NCBI GenBank assembly: GCA_009842325.1
Contig: VYFQ01000024.1
Span: forward strand, 201,419-265,418
Reading direction: 5' to 3'
DNA length: 64,000 bases
Source: Acidimicrobiaceae bacterium
Lineage (GTDB): Bacteria > Actinomycetota > Acidimicrobiia > Acidimicrobiales > Aldehydirespiratoraceae
This document shows positions 26,228 to 35,240 of the stretch, piece after piece. Below the pieces are notes generated by a model. It was given only the letters and a program-made list of their open reading frames with translations. It was not told the origin of the DNA and ran no database searches. The number at the start of each line of letters is the position of its first letter. Position 1 is the stretch's first letter. The position numbers were made by a program, and so were the translations under genes.

Positions 26228-29200
26228 CCGGAGAGTTCGAGGGCGCGGGTCAGGAAGACGGCCATCTCGGCGCGGGTCGTGGGCTGCTGGGGGCAATACA
26301 GCAACCGCTCCGCCGAGCAGCCCACGGTGATGCCGGCCGCGAACAGGGTGTGGATGTCGGCGTCATGGCCCGTATCGGCGACATCCTCGAAGCCCGCCGG
26401 ATCTGCCTCAGCCAACTCGAACGCCCTCACCAGGAAGCTCGCCATCTGGCCGCGGGTTACCGGATCGTCGGGACAGAACATCAGAGGATCGACCGCGCAC
26501 CCCAGCGTGATCCGCAGGCTCGCCAACCGCTCGACGTGGCCGGACCACCATTGACCGGCACGCACATCGGCGAAACGCGACCGGCTGGGCCGGCCGGGGT
26601 CGTCGCCGTCGAGCACCCGCACCAGCCACACCGCTATCTCCCAGCGACGGATCGGCTCGTGCGGGCACAGGCGGCCGGTGCGGCAGCCGGTGCGAGCCAA
26701 CACCCCGTCGGTCGCCAACTCCAGCATCGCCGCCGCCGCGAACCCGGCCTCGTCAAGGTCTGAGAACTCGTCGGCCGGGTTCCGCTGCACTGCCCCGCCG
26801 CCACCACCGCCGCCCGCAGGCGCGCCACCGCCACCGCCGCCTCTCGGCCCGGTCACAGGCTGCCGAGGCGAGGCGCCGTCGACAAGGTTGACGGATACAG
26901 AACCGATGAAGCCGCCGTCGTGGTAGGCGTCGATGTCGATGCTCTCGTTGCTGTCGGCCACGCCGTCGTAGCGGGTTCGGAAGGTCGTACGCGCCGTCAG
27001 CGCTCCCCGCTGCAGCCTGAGGGAACAGGACCATCCCGTCCCTGGGTCCGTGCACCCGCCGGGGAGCAGGTAGTCGTCGCGGGCCGTTGCCGAGCCGCCG
27101 AGCCTCAGCTCGATCGTCTGGGCGTCGGGGAACGTCACGCCGCCGGTGCGCACGGTCAGGACAAGCAACTGCCCTTCCGTCAGCTCTGCGGCGGGTGTGG
27201 TGACGGTGAAGTTGACCACGTCGTTGTCGTCGACGGTGACCGACGCCTGGTTCGAGGGGGTGGTCAGGTAGACGGGCGGGTTGGCCGGACTGCCCAGCAG
27301 GTACACGCTCACCTGCCCGGCCCCGTCGCTCACGACCGTGTCGTCGCGCGTCGGCAGGCTCAACGTGGCGGTGGCGCTGCCGGCGGTGAACGTGACGCTG
27401 GAGGGCGCGCTTGTGCTGAGACTCGTTCCGGTGGCGACCACCTTGACGGAGACCGTGAGCGCAGCGGTGGTGTCACCGGTGCGGTCCAGCGTGAACGACG
27501 CCGTGCCGCCCTCAGTGACTGAGCTTCCCGCCGCGACGGTCACATCCGGCACACCCGAGACGTCACTGGGCGGGATTGTGACCGTGCGGCTGCCGAGGGA
27601 CGCGTTCGTGAGAGCCAGCCTGGCGCTGATCGTGACGGTCTCGTCGACGGCCTCAGCCGTACTGTCGTCCGTCGCCCGGATCGTGAGGCTCGTCGAGGAC
27701 TCGCCAGCGGACAGGGTCACGGAGTAGGGCGACGACAGCGTCGAGCCGCTCGCATCCTCCAGGGTGAAGTCGTCCCCGGCGGTCGCGCTGCCGCCGACCG
27801 TGAGGTTGATCGTCGCGTCCTCGGCGAACGTGACGCCGTTGGTGATCTCGAAGGTGAGCGTGGCGCTCCCGCCCTCGGCCAACTCCCCCTCGACGCGGCT
27901 GAAGTCGAAACTCGCGGTGGTGCGGTCGACGAGCGTGACCGTGGTCGAGGAGGTCGAGCCGGTGCCGATGGCGTCGGGCAGCGTCCCGAAGCCGAGCACG
28001 ACGGTCTCGTCTCCCTCGACCAGCGTGTCCGTGGCGGCCTGGATCCTGAGGGTCTTGCTGGTCTCGCCGCGCCCGAAGGTCACGCTTTGCGCTGTCGCGA
28101 AGTCCGGCGTGTAGTCATCCTGGGAAGCAGTGGATGCGGCCGGGTCGAGCACGATGGGAATCGTGATGTCGTTGGCGCTCTGGTGTGCCCGGCTCAGCCG
28201 GACCACGACCGAGCCCGACGCGCCCTCGCTGACGCTGTACGCCGCCTGCTGGAACGAGACCAGCGGCGCCGCGCTGACCACGACCGTGAGACTCTGCTTC
28301 AGGGTCGTCCCGTCGGCGGTGCAGATGCCGCCGGAGGCGCAGGCCCTGTTGGCGAGCAGCGTGAGCCGGACATCGGCGGCGCCCGCCGGGTCGAGCGTGA
28401 CCAGGTAGGCATTGGCGGGCTCGCCGTCGGCGACAAGGGCGCTGACGCTGGTGACCGTCCCGCCCGTGACGCTGAACGAGGGCGAGTCCGCCGCGAAGTC
28501 GACGACGGGACGGTCGAAGGTCACCAGCACCTGCGGGGTGTCGTCGTCGCCCTTGTGGAAGACCGAGGTCCGATCGCTGGCGGGGGCGCCCGCAAGGAGA
28601 GCCTCCGGCTGGGGCGCAAGCACATACACGGGCACCGCGGACGGCCGGACGTTGGCCTGGAACTCCGATCCCGCGCGGGAGGGGATCTTGAACGACAGCT
28701 TCTCCGTCCCTGTGCTCGGGTCGACCCGGGTGATGGCTTCGTCGGGACTGAGCTTTGTCGATTGCAAGGCAGTCTGGCGCTCGCGGCCCCAGCCGATGAG
28801 CCAGTCACCGTTGTCGAGCACCTCCACCTGGCCGCCGCGCGTCCCGGCCCGGTCCTTGGTGCCGTGTAGCGAGTGGTCGCGCAGGAACACCGCCTCGCCG
28901 TTGTCGAGATCGAGCGCGTACTCCACCGCCCGGGCGTACTCGTCGGATGTTCGCTCGGTCTCGCCGGTCGCCAGATCAAGGAGGCAGTCCTCGTTGTTGT
29001 CAAAGAGCGTCAGGCGGCCGTCCTGGCCATCGGGCCGCATCTCAGCTGCGTGCTGGCCGCAGAACTCGCCCTCGGGATCGCCGACGATCCGCAGCGGCGC
29101 AGGCCCGATGTTGCGCTCCGCCCACTCCTCCGCAGTGAGGTTGCTGCGGCCGAGGCGCCAGTCGACCTTACCTGTGGATGCGTTGATGCTGAGCACCTTC

Positions 29201-31659
29201 GAGCAGCCGCGGAACGAGCCGATGACGCTGCCCTCGAAGTACTGCACCGAATTGAGATGCGCGTACTCGTCCCACCAGTGCTGGACGCAGTCCTCGTACG
29301 CCATGGCGCCCCACGACCACCATGTCCGGGAAATGCTCCGCGACGACGTGAGGAGTTGGATAGCTGAATCGCTGAGGCCTTCCGACGCAGTGAACTGCGT
29401 GGCGCGCCAGTCGGCTTCAAGATCGCCGCCATCGGGCCGGTGACGGACCCGGCCGGCGTTCTCACCACCTGCCAGGAGGCTCGGGTGGAGCCTTATGTGG
29501 CTGATGTCGCGGCTGACTCTGGGCTCGTAGGACATCAGCAGGTAGCCGCCGTTGTCCAGGATGCGGAAGTCATGCAGTCCCGTGCATTGCAGCGGCAAGA
29601 AGGAGTGGACGGCTGCCAGCAACGTGAAGTCCTCATCCAGGATGTAGTGAGTGGCGCATTCGCCCGGTGGGCGGGTGGTGTAGTGCCAGCGGTACTCGCC
29701 GCTGGACCCGACCCGGTAGTGACGGAACCAAAACCTCGGCGCCTCCCCAAGCTGACGGCGGAACCGGGGCACGCCGTGGTGGTCGATGACGGCCAGGTAG
29801 TTGCCGAACGGAAACGCGACCAGCGACTCGGTGACGTCGCCCGCGCCCCGGTCGATCGCTTCCATGGTGGCGAGCCAATCCTGCACGCAGTGCACGACGT
29901 AGTCGGTGAACCCGCCGTCCGCGCCGCTCGCCCGCACGACGACGTCGCTGTCCCTGGTCACGGCGACGGCGACGCCCGTGCCGCTGGCGGCCTGGACATC
30001 GTTGACGGCCAGGCGGACGCCGGTCGCGGCCGTTGGGGTGACGGTCATGGTGTCCGTGTCCGCGCAGCTGACCTTGTAGTGCAGCACGTCCGCTTCGAAG
30101 CCCGGAGTCAGGGTGAGCGTGGTGTCGGTCGTGGTCGCCGTCAGGCCGGTGAGGACGCTCGCGATCACCACCTGGTGCGCGGTCGCCTCGGCGTTCTTGC
30201 CCGAGCCGTGCCCGTCGGTGTAGGTCGCCGTGACGCGCAGGTACTGGCCCGAGTCGGCCGCGACCGGCGTGTAACTGGCGCTGGTCGCTCCCGAGATGGC
30301 CGTCCAGCTGTTGCGCCCGCCGGAGCGCTGCCAGACCCAGGTGGGCGTACCGCTCACGGTGTCGGGGTCGCTCAGCGTGGCGGTGAGCGCAGTGCCGACC
30401 CTGGGCTGCACGGACGAGAGGGCGACGCCCCCCGGCTCATCGACGTCGGTCACGGCCACGGTCACGGCCAACGTCGAAGCGACCCCGCCGACCGTCGCGG
30501 TCAGCGTGATGGAGTAGGAGCGGTCGGCACCATCATCGTCGGGCGATTCGTAGTCGGGCATCTTCGGGCGCTTCAGGCCCGTCGCGGTGTCCGAGGTGTC
30601 GATCAGCCGCAGCGCCCCCTTCGGAGTACTGATGTCGAAGTGGCTCGCGTCGGTGCCCGAGATCGCCCAGGTGACCTCGTCCACCTCCTCGTCCGCGCCC
30701 GTCACGGTGAACGTCCCCACCCGGGTGGCGGAGTTCTCGGCATATGAGAGCGCGGCCGTTCCCGAGATCGCCGGTGTCCCCGTGGTGGCGGTCCGGGTCG
30801 CCGACCAGGCGCCGTCGCCGTCCGCGTTGACGGCGCGCACCTGGAAGTCGTAGCCGGTGGACGGGGTCAGCCCGGTCTGGGTGTACGACAGGGCGCCCCC
30901 GCCGGTCTCCCAGATGTCGTGCTGCTCGGTCCACTGGCTGTCCGACTTGTCCGTCGCGTCGCTGGTGATGTGGCGCAGGTCGTAAGCGGTGATGGCCGCT
31001 CCGCCGTCACTTGAGGGCGCGGTCCACGCGACGGTCACCGAGGTCAGCGTCGCCGTCGCCGTGGAGATGGCGGGTGCGCTCGCGACCGCGTCCGCGCCCA
31101 CGTCCGGGCCTGCGTCTGCGCTTACGTCCGATCGCGGCTGGATCGGCGCGGTCGCCTGCCGCCAGTCCACCCGGTGGTTCGGGTCGTGGTCCAGGCCGGT
31201 GTGGCCCAGCGCCGCGTCACCCTCCAACGTAGCGGACCGGATCGCGCCGCCGCTGAGCTCCAGGGTGTTCGCGAGCACGGCGATACCCCGGGTGGAGTAG
31301 TTCGGCTCCACCACCGTGTGGGCGAAGGTGAGGCTGGCCGTGCCGGTTCCGCTCTCGTAGTTCGCCCACTTCTCGCCCCAGTCGGCTGGGTCCATGTCGA
31401 TCTTCAGACGCGGCTCGCCGCTGACGTTCACGGCCTCGGTGAACGTCAGCGTCACCTGGATGGTCTCGCCGGGCCCGTAGATCCCGCTCGCACCGGGCAC
31501 CGATGTCACCACCACGCCGGTCACCGACGGCTCGCTCTGGCTCGCCGCCGTCCCCGGTCCGAGCACCAGGGCCAGGAGGACGGCGAGCAGCGCCGCGACC
31601 AGGAGTCTCGCCGGCCGCTCGGCAAGGCGCACGCGACAGCATCGGGCGCTCCAAACCAT
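26224..31659 (-). CDS. Giant secreted surface protein: arylsulfotransferase-like domain with Fn3/cadherin/Calx-beta modules and SLH-like repeats
   Basis: About 1811 residues. In order: a signal peptide (LLVAALLAVLLALVLGPGTAASQ), a beta-rich domain, a fibronectin type III domain (TSVTVAWTAPSSDGGAAITAY), a cadherin-like domain, an Ig-like domain, and a cadherin-like beta-sandwich. Then comes a region of some 420 residues (about 28630-29900) resembling arylsulfotransferase propellers (LHDFRILDNGGYLL, HLNSVQYF, GQHAAEMRPDG, LFDNNEDC, HSLHG). Three Calx-beta-like domains, a Gly-rich linker and three SLH-like repeats (GC...CP...TR/RR) end it. It is probably held on the cell surface. The start at 31659 fits the signal peptide; an upstream ATG at 31707 is possible. 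Enzyme activity is unproven. Confidence 0.82.
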   Translation of the reverse strand: MVWSARCCRVRLAERPARLLVAALLAVLLALVLGPGTAASQSEPSVTGVVVTSVPGASGIYGPGETIQVTLTFTEAVNVSGEPRLKIDMDPADWGEKWANYESGTGTASLTFAHTVVEPNYSTRGIAVLANTLELSGGAIRSATLEGDAALGHTGLDHDPNHRVDWRQATAPIQPRSDVSADAGPDVGADAVASAPAISTATATLTSVTVAWTAPSSDGGAAITAYDLRHITSDATDKSDSQWTEQHDIWETGGGALSYTQTGLTPSTGYDFQVRAVNADGDGAWSATRTATTGTPAISGTAALSYAENSATRVGTFTVTGADEEVDEVTWAISGTDASHFDISTPKGALRLIDTSDTATGLKRPKMPDYESPDDDGADRSYSITLTATVGGVASTLAVTVAVTDVDEPGGVALSSVQPRVGTALTATLSDPDTVSGTPTWVWQRSGGRNSWTAISGATSASYTPVAADSGQYLRVTATYTDGHGSGKNAEATAHQVVIASVLTGLTATTTDTTLTLTPGFEADVLHYKVSCADTDTMTVTPTAATGVRLAVNDVQAASGTGVAVAVTRDSDVVVRASGADGGFTDYVVHCVQDWLATMEAIDRGAGDVTESLVAFPFGNYLAVIDHHGVPRFRRQLGEAPRFWFRHYRVGSSGEYRWHYTTRPPGECATHYILDEDFTLLAAVHSFLPLQCTGLHDFRILDNGGYLLMSYEPRVSRDISHIRLHPSLLAGGENAGRVRHRPDGGDLEADWRATQFTASEGLSDSAIQLLTSSRSISRTWWSWGAMAYEDCVQHWWDEYAHLNSVQYFEGSVIGSFRGCSKVLSINASTGKVDWRLGRSNLTAEEWAERNIGPAPLRIVGDPEGEFCGQHAAEMRPDGQDGRLTLFDNNEDCLLDLATGETERTSDEYARAVEYALDLDNGEAVFLRDHSLHGTKDRAGTRGGQVEVLDNGDWLIGWGRERQTALQSTKLSPDEAITRVDPSTGTEKLSFKIPSRAGSEFQANVRPSAVPVYVLAPQPEALLAGAPASDRTSVFHKGDDDTPQVLVTFDRPVVDFAADSPSFSVTGGTVTSVSALVADGEPANAYLVTLDPAGAADVRLTLLANRACASGGICTADGTTLKQSLTVVVSAAPLVSFQQAAYSVSEGASGSVVVRLSRAHQSANDITIPIVLDPAASTASQDDYTPDFATAQSVTFGRGETSKTLRIQAATDTLVEGDETVVLGFGTLPDAIGTGSTSSTTVTLVDRTTASFDFSRVEGELAEGGSATLTFEITNGVTFAEDATINLTVGGSATAGDDFTLEDASGSTLSSPYSVTLSAGESSTSLTIRATDDSTAEAVDETVTISARLALTNASLGSRTVTIPPSDVSGVPDVTVAAGSSVTEGGTASFTLDRTGDTTAALTVSVKVVATGTSLSTSAPSSVTFTAGSATATLSLPTRDDTVVSDGAGQVSVYLLGSPANPPVYLTTPSNQASVTVDDNDVVNFTVTTPAAELTEGQLLVLTVRTGGVTFPDAQTIELRLGGSATARDDYLLPGGCTDPGTGWSCSLRLQRGALTARTTFRTRYDGVADSNESIDIDAYHDGGFIGSVSVNLVDGASPRQPVTGPRGGGGGGAPAGGGGGGGAVQRNPADEFSDLDEAGFAAAAMLELATDGVLARTGCRTGRLCPHEPIRRWEIAVWLVRVLDGDDPGRPSRSRFADVRAGQWWSGHVERLASLRITLGCAVDPLMFCPDDPVTRGQMASFLVRAFELAEADPAGFEDVADTGHDADIHTLFAAGITVGCSAERLLYCPQQPTTRAEMAVFLTRALELSG

Positions 31660-31766
31660 CAGGTGGGTACGCCAGCCACACGCATATGCCCCCGGGTCCG
31701 CATCCATACCCCCCCCCGGCGGGGAGCGTTCACGAGAGCCGTAGGTGTTCGCCTCATATAGCGGCA

Positions 31767-31788
31767 GCATATGTGAAGTTACATATGC
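31767..31788. promoter_or_regulatory. AT-rich inverted repeat upstream of the surface-protein gene
   Basis: GCATATGT (31767-31774) and ACATATGC (31781-31788) form a perfect 8-bp inverted repeat with a 6-base spacer, in the 187-base gap between two minus-strand genes. Its base composition and symmetry suggest a regulator binding site about 110 bases before the surface-protein start. Confidence 0.5.
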
Positions 31789-31846
31789 TCTCGCGTCCTG
31801 CGCTCTCGGGGGGTGTCTAGTTCGGGAGGTGGGCCCCGCCTCGTGG

Positions 31847-32917
31847 TCAGTCCCGCAGGCGCGAGGCGCTGACTTCGCGCATGCGGGCCAGCACATCCAC
31901 ACCCAACTGGTGCCACACGTGCAGCAGGTCCACCAGCACCCAGTTCTCCCGGATCAGCAGCCGGTCCTCGCCGCCGGCGGGGTCCGGGGACCGCTCCACC
32001 CGCCAGAAGTCGAGGCTGCGCATGTCGATCCGCCGGCCGGCGGGAGCGATGCCGAGCCACCCGTCGCCGATGAGGGTCATGTGCATGCCCGGCCATGCGG
32101 TCACCGCCACGTAGTCACCGTCGGCGAAGTAGCTGTGCTCGCCGTGGTAGCCCCCGCCGCGGTCGGGCATGGCGGCAAGGAACGGGATCTGGTGCCAGCG
32201 GCGGAAACCGTCGACGCCGCGGGCGGTCCCGATCCCGGCCGGCCCGTACCAGCTGAACTTCGGGTGCCACCAGTGCCCGAGGTTCATCGCCTCGACGGGT
32301 TCTGCCGGGTGCTTGACCATGTCGCTGAGCATCCCGACGACATGGCGCAGGCTCGCCTCTGATCGGGCGGGATCACGGGGCCCCGGCACGAGGCCGTCAC
32401 CGGGTGCGGGGCCGGGAACGTGCCACTCGCGGCCCAGCGACGGACCCATGGGCCACGTCCCCGACTGGATCATCAGCTCGGGCAGGTCCCAGAGAGCCTG
32501 CATCTCGACCACCCGGCCATCGGCTACCCGGTAGTACTCGTGGAACCTCATGGCGGCCTGCTGGCCCGACGGCGGGATGCCGCAGAACGGCCCGACCCAG
32601 GTACCCGTGTAGTGCCCGCAGCACCCCACCCAGCCGTTGTCGTATGGGTCCGGGCCGGCCATAACGATCGTGTCGCGCCGCTCGAGGTCGGGCATGGCCC
32701 TCTGCAGCGGGGCCAGCGCCTCGCCCAGCAGGCCGGAGGGACCGTCGAGATCCTCGAAGGGGTGGGCCAGGTGGACCTCAGCGGCCGGCGCGAACACTGC
32801 GTCCAGCGCCGCTCCGACCCGGTCGCCGTCGTAGTCGTAGAGGGCGGCGCGCAGCGGACTGAGCATCGCCTTGTTGGCGTTATGGGCGTCGCTCATGGCC
32901 CGCAGTCCCGAGATCAC
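31847..32917 (-). CDS. Two-domain NTF2/SnoaL-like protein (copy 1)
   Basis: 356 residues forming two tandem SnoaL/NTF2-like units. The first unit has FHEYYRVADGRVVEMQALWD and the second has ADGDYVAVTAWPGMHMTL and ENWVLVDLLHVWHQLGVDVLARM. SnoaL-like folds bind small molecules and act as isomerases, cyclases or hydrolases. Two paralogues lie at 35240 and 42256. The GTG at 32917 overlaps the MetE-like stop (GTGA), so coupled translation is likely; an internal ATG at 32896 is the alternative. It is the last gene of the ABC-transporter operon. The substrate is unknown. Confidence 0.75.
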   Translation of the reverse strand: MISGLRAMSDAHNANKAMLSPLRAALYDYDGDRVGAALDAVFAPAAEVHLAHPFEDLDGPSGLLGEALAPLQRAMPDLERRDTIVMAGPDPYDNGWVGCCGHYTGTWVGPFCGIPPSGQQAAMRFHEYYRVADGRVVEMQALWDLPELMIQSGTWPMGPSLGREWHVPGPAPGDGLVPGPRDPARSEASLRHVVGMLSDMVKHPAEPVEAMNLGHWWHPKFSWYGPAGIGTARGVDGFRRWHQIPFLAAMPDRGGGYHGEHSYFADGDYVAVTAWPGMHMTLIGDGWLGIAPAGRRIDMRSLDFWRVERSPDPAGGEDRLLIRENWVLVDLLHVWHQLGVDVLARMREVSASRLRD

Positions 32918-34065
32918 CAGAGCCGGCTGCTGGCCAGCTCGGCTCCCTCGGCCAGGGCGGCCAGCTTGGCGTAGGCGATCTCCGGGTCGATGCCCGCGTA
33001 GCCGGCGAAGGTGGAGAACCCACAGTCGGTCCCCGCTATCACCCGCTCACGCCCCACGATCGCCGCGAACCGCTCGATCCTCTGCGCAATCAACTCGGGA
33101 TGCTCCACGAAGTGGGTGGTGGTGTCGATCACGCCCGGCGCCAGCACCAGGTCGTCATCGAGGTCCGCCTCCTCGAAGACCGTCCACTCGTGGGCGTGCC
33201 GGGGGTTGGCCGTCTCGAACAGCAGCGTCCGGGGCTTGGCCGCCAGCGCGATGGGCAGCACCTGCTCCATGGGCGCGTCGTGGGTGTGGGGTCCCTCGTA
33301 GTTTCCCCAGCACACGTGCAGGCGGATCCGGTCGGCGTCGATGTTCCGCACCGACCAGTTGAGGGCCTCCACTGCCATTCGGGCGGCCCGCTCGTAGGCC
33401 TCGTCGGGCTGGCCCTTGAACATCATGTGCCGGCCCAGCCCGAGGTCGGGTGAGTCGAGCTGGAGCAGGAATCCCGCCGTCACGATGGCCTCGTACTCCG
33501 GACGCATCGCCTCGGCCAGGGCGTAGAGGTACTCCTCGTGGTCGCCGTAGTAGTCGTCAGGCTGGAACAGCGCGATCACACCCGGAGAGGCCGCGTTCAT
33601 GAACCCGCTCTCGGGCCGGTGACGCTTCAGCGCGGCGGCGAAGTTGGCGATGTCGCGCCGGCAGGGTTCGCGGTCGGTGGGCGCCACGGGACCCACGCAG
33701 CGGGGCCGCGTGTAGGTGGGGGTGCCGCCGCTGGCGGCTTGGCGCTGGAGGAACGACGGGTACTCCTCGAGGTCGGCGGGCGCCCGTCTGGGGCTGTCGC
33801 CGGCGAAGCCGCTGATCCGGTACTTGATGTAGGTGGCGTAGCTGAGCTTGCTCATCTCGCCGTCACTCACCAGGTCCACACCCGAGGCGACCTGGCGGGC
33901 AACCACCTCGTCCACCGCGGCAGCCACCGTCGCGTGGTGCTCGTCGATGTCGACGTCGTCCTCGTTCTCGATCGCGAACACACCGGCGGTCACCGCCTCC
34001 GAGCGCGGCAGGCTGCCGACGTGGGTGGTGAGGATCCGTCCCGCACCCTCCGTCCGAGCGCTCAT
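32914..34065 (-). CDS. MetE-like zinc methyltransferase/alkyltransferase (C-terminal-domain type)
   Basis: 383 residues corresponding to the catalytic barrel of cobalamin-independent methionine synthase, without the N-terminal half of true MetE (about 750 residues). All zinc ligands are visible: H-x-C in IRLHVCWGNYEGPH, E in LLFETANPRHAHEW, and C in IAGTDCGFSTF. TTHVGSLPR at the N-terminus is the usual opening. Stand-alone proteins of this kind transfer methyl or alkyl groups between thiols and small substrates, for example epoxyalkane:coenzyme M transferase. The ATG at 34065 overlaps the ABC-ATPase stop (ATGA). In this operon it may act on the imported compound. Confidence 0.82.
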   Translation of the reverse strand: MSARTEGAGRILTTHVGSLPRSEAVTAGVFAIENEDDVDIDEHHATVAAAVDEVVARQVASGVDLVSDGEMSKLSYATYIKYRISGFAGDSPRRAPADLEEYPSFLQRQAASGGTPTYTRPRCVGPVAPTDREPCRRDIANFAAALKRHRPESGFMNAASPGVIALFQPDDYYGDHEEYLYALAEAMRPEYEAIVTAGFLLQLDSPDLGLGRHMMFKGQPDEAYERAARMAVEALNWSVRNIDADRIRLHVCWGNYEGPHTHDAPMEQVLPIALAAKPRTLLFETANPRHAHEWTVFEEADLDDDLVLAPGVIDTTTHFVEHPELIAQRIERFAAIVGRERVIAGTDCGFSTFAGYAGIDPEIAYAKLAALAEGAELASSRLW

Positions 34066-35240
34066 GATCTGATGGCGAGATGGGTCTGGCGGTCGAAGAA
34101 GTGCAGGTGCCGCGCATCCACGTTCACTCTGGCCCGGTCGCCGACCCTCGCAGTGGACGAGGCCGAGAAGCGGGCGGTGCAACGTCCGCTGTCGCGCAGC
34201 TCGTCGAGGGCGTCGGGGTCGCCACTGTCGACGCTCGGGGCGCTGAGATTGAAGTGGACCAGCGTCTCGGCCCCCAGCGCCTCCCGGACGTCCACCGTGG
34301 CGTCGAGTCGCTGGTCATCGGGGTGGTCAGCCACGACCGCGGCGTCCTCGAGGTGCTCGGGGCGGATACCGACGACAACCGGGCGGTTCAGGTGTTCGGT
34401 GAGCGCGGGACGCTCGGCGACCACCTCGGACGGAACCGCCAGGCGCTGGTCGCCGAGGACCACCGAGTAGCGGTCACCGCCGGCCTCCTCGTGCCGCTCG
34501 AGGGTGGCCTCGTAGAGGTTCATCGAGGGAGACCCGATGAAGGCGGCGACGAACACGTTGTCGGGACTGCCATAGATGCCCTCGGGGGTGTCGACCTGCT
34601 GCAGGATGCCGTCCTTGATCACGGCCACCCTGTCGCCCATGGTCATGGCCTCAACCTGATCGTGGGTCACGTAGAACGTCGTGACTCCCAGCTCGCGCTG
34701 GATCCCGGCTATGTCGGCCCGCATCTGCACTCGCAGCTTGGCGTCCAGGTTCGACAGCGGCTCGTCCATGAGGAAGAGCGCGGGGTGGCGCACGATGGCC
34801 CGCCCCATGGCGACCCGCTGCCGCTGGCCACCGGACAGGTGCGCGGGCTTCTTCTCGAGCTGCTCGGTCAGTTCCAGGATCTCGGCTGCCTGGCGCACCT
34901 GTGCCTCGCGTTCGGCCCTGGGCACGCGTCGCAGCTTCAGCGGGAAGGCGATGTTCTCGGCCACCGTCATCTGCGGGTACAGGGCGTAGTTCTGGAACAC
35001 CATGGCCATGTCGCGATCCTTGGGGGCGACGTCGTTGAGGCGGCGGTCGCCGACGTAGATGTCGCCGCTGGTGATGTCCTCGAGCCCGGCGATCATCCGC
35101 AGAGCAGTCGACTTGCCGCACCCGGAGGGACCAACGAGCACCAGGAACTCGCCGTCATCGAGGTGCAGGCTGAGGTCCGTGATGGCACGGAAGCCGTTGG
35201 GGTAGTCCTTGACGAGGTTCTTGAGGGTGACGGTGGACAT
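34062..35240 (-). CDS. ABC transporter ATP-binding protein, MalK/UgpC type
   Basis: 392 residues. It has Walker A GPSGCGKST, the ABC signature LSGGQRQRVAMGRA, Walker B ALFLMDEPLSNLDA, and the switch histidine in FYVTHDQVEAM. The C-terminal TOBE-type regulatory domain (VVVGIRPEHLED) places it in the MalK/UgpC group that drives CUT1-type carbohydrate importers. The two permease genes and the binding-protein gene are upstream in the same operon. The start overlaps the previous stop by one base (TGATG). Confidence 0.93.
   Translation of the reverse strand: MSTVTLKNLVKDYPNGFRAITDLSLHLDDGEFLVLVGPSGCGKSTALRMIAGLEDITSGDIYVGDRRLNDVAPKDRDMAMVFQNYALYPQMTVAENIAFPLKLRRVPRAEREAQVRQAAEILELTEQLEKKPAHLSGGQRQRVAMGRAIVRHPALFLMDEPLSNLDAKLRVQMRADIAGIQRELGVTTFYVTHDQVEAMTMGDRVAVIKDGILQQVDTPEGIYGSPDNVFVAAFIGSPSMNLYEATLERHEEAGGDRYSVVLGDQRLAVPSEVVAERPALTEHLNRPVVVGIRPEHLEDAAVVADHPDDQRLDATVDVREALGAETLVHFNLSAPSVDSGDPDALDELRDSGRCTARFSASSTARVGDRARVNVDARHLHFFDRQTHLAIRS

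Noticed and set aside
31660-31902. Extension of the giant surface-protein frame upstream
   Set aside because: The residues there are not a signal peptide or a domain, and the frame runs into the neighbouring NTF2-like gene.
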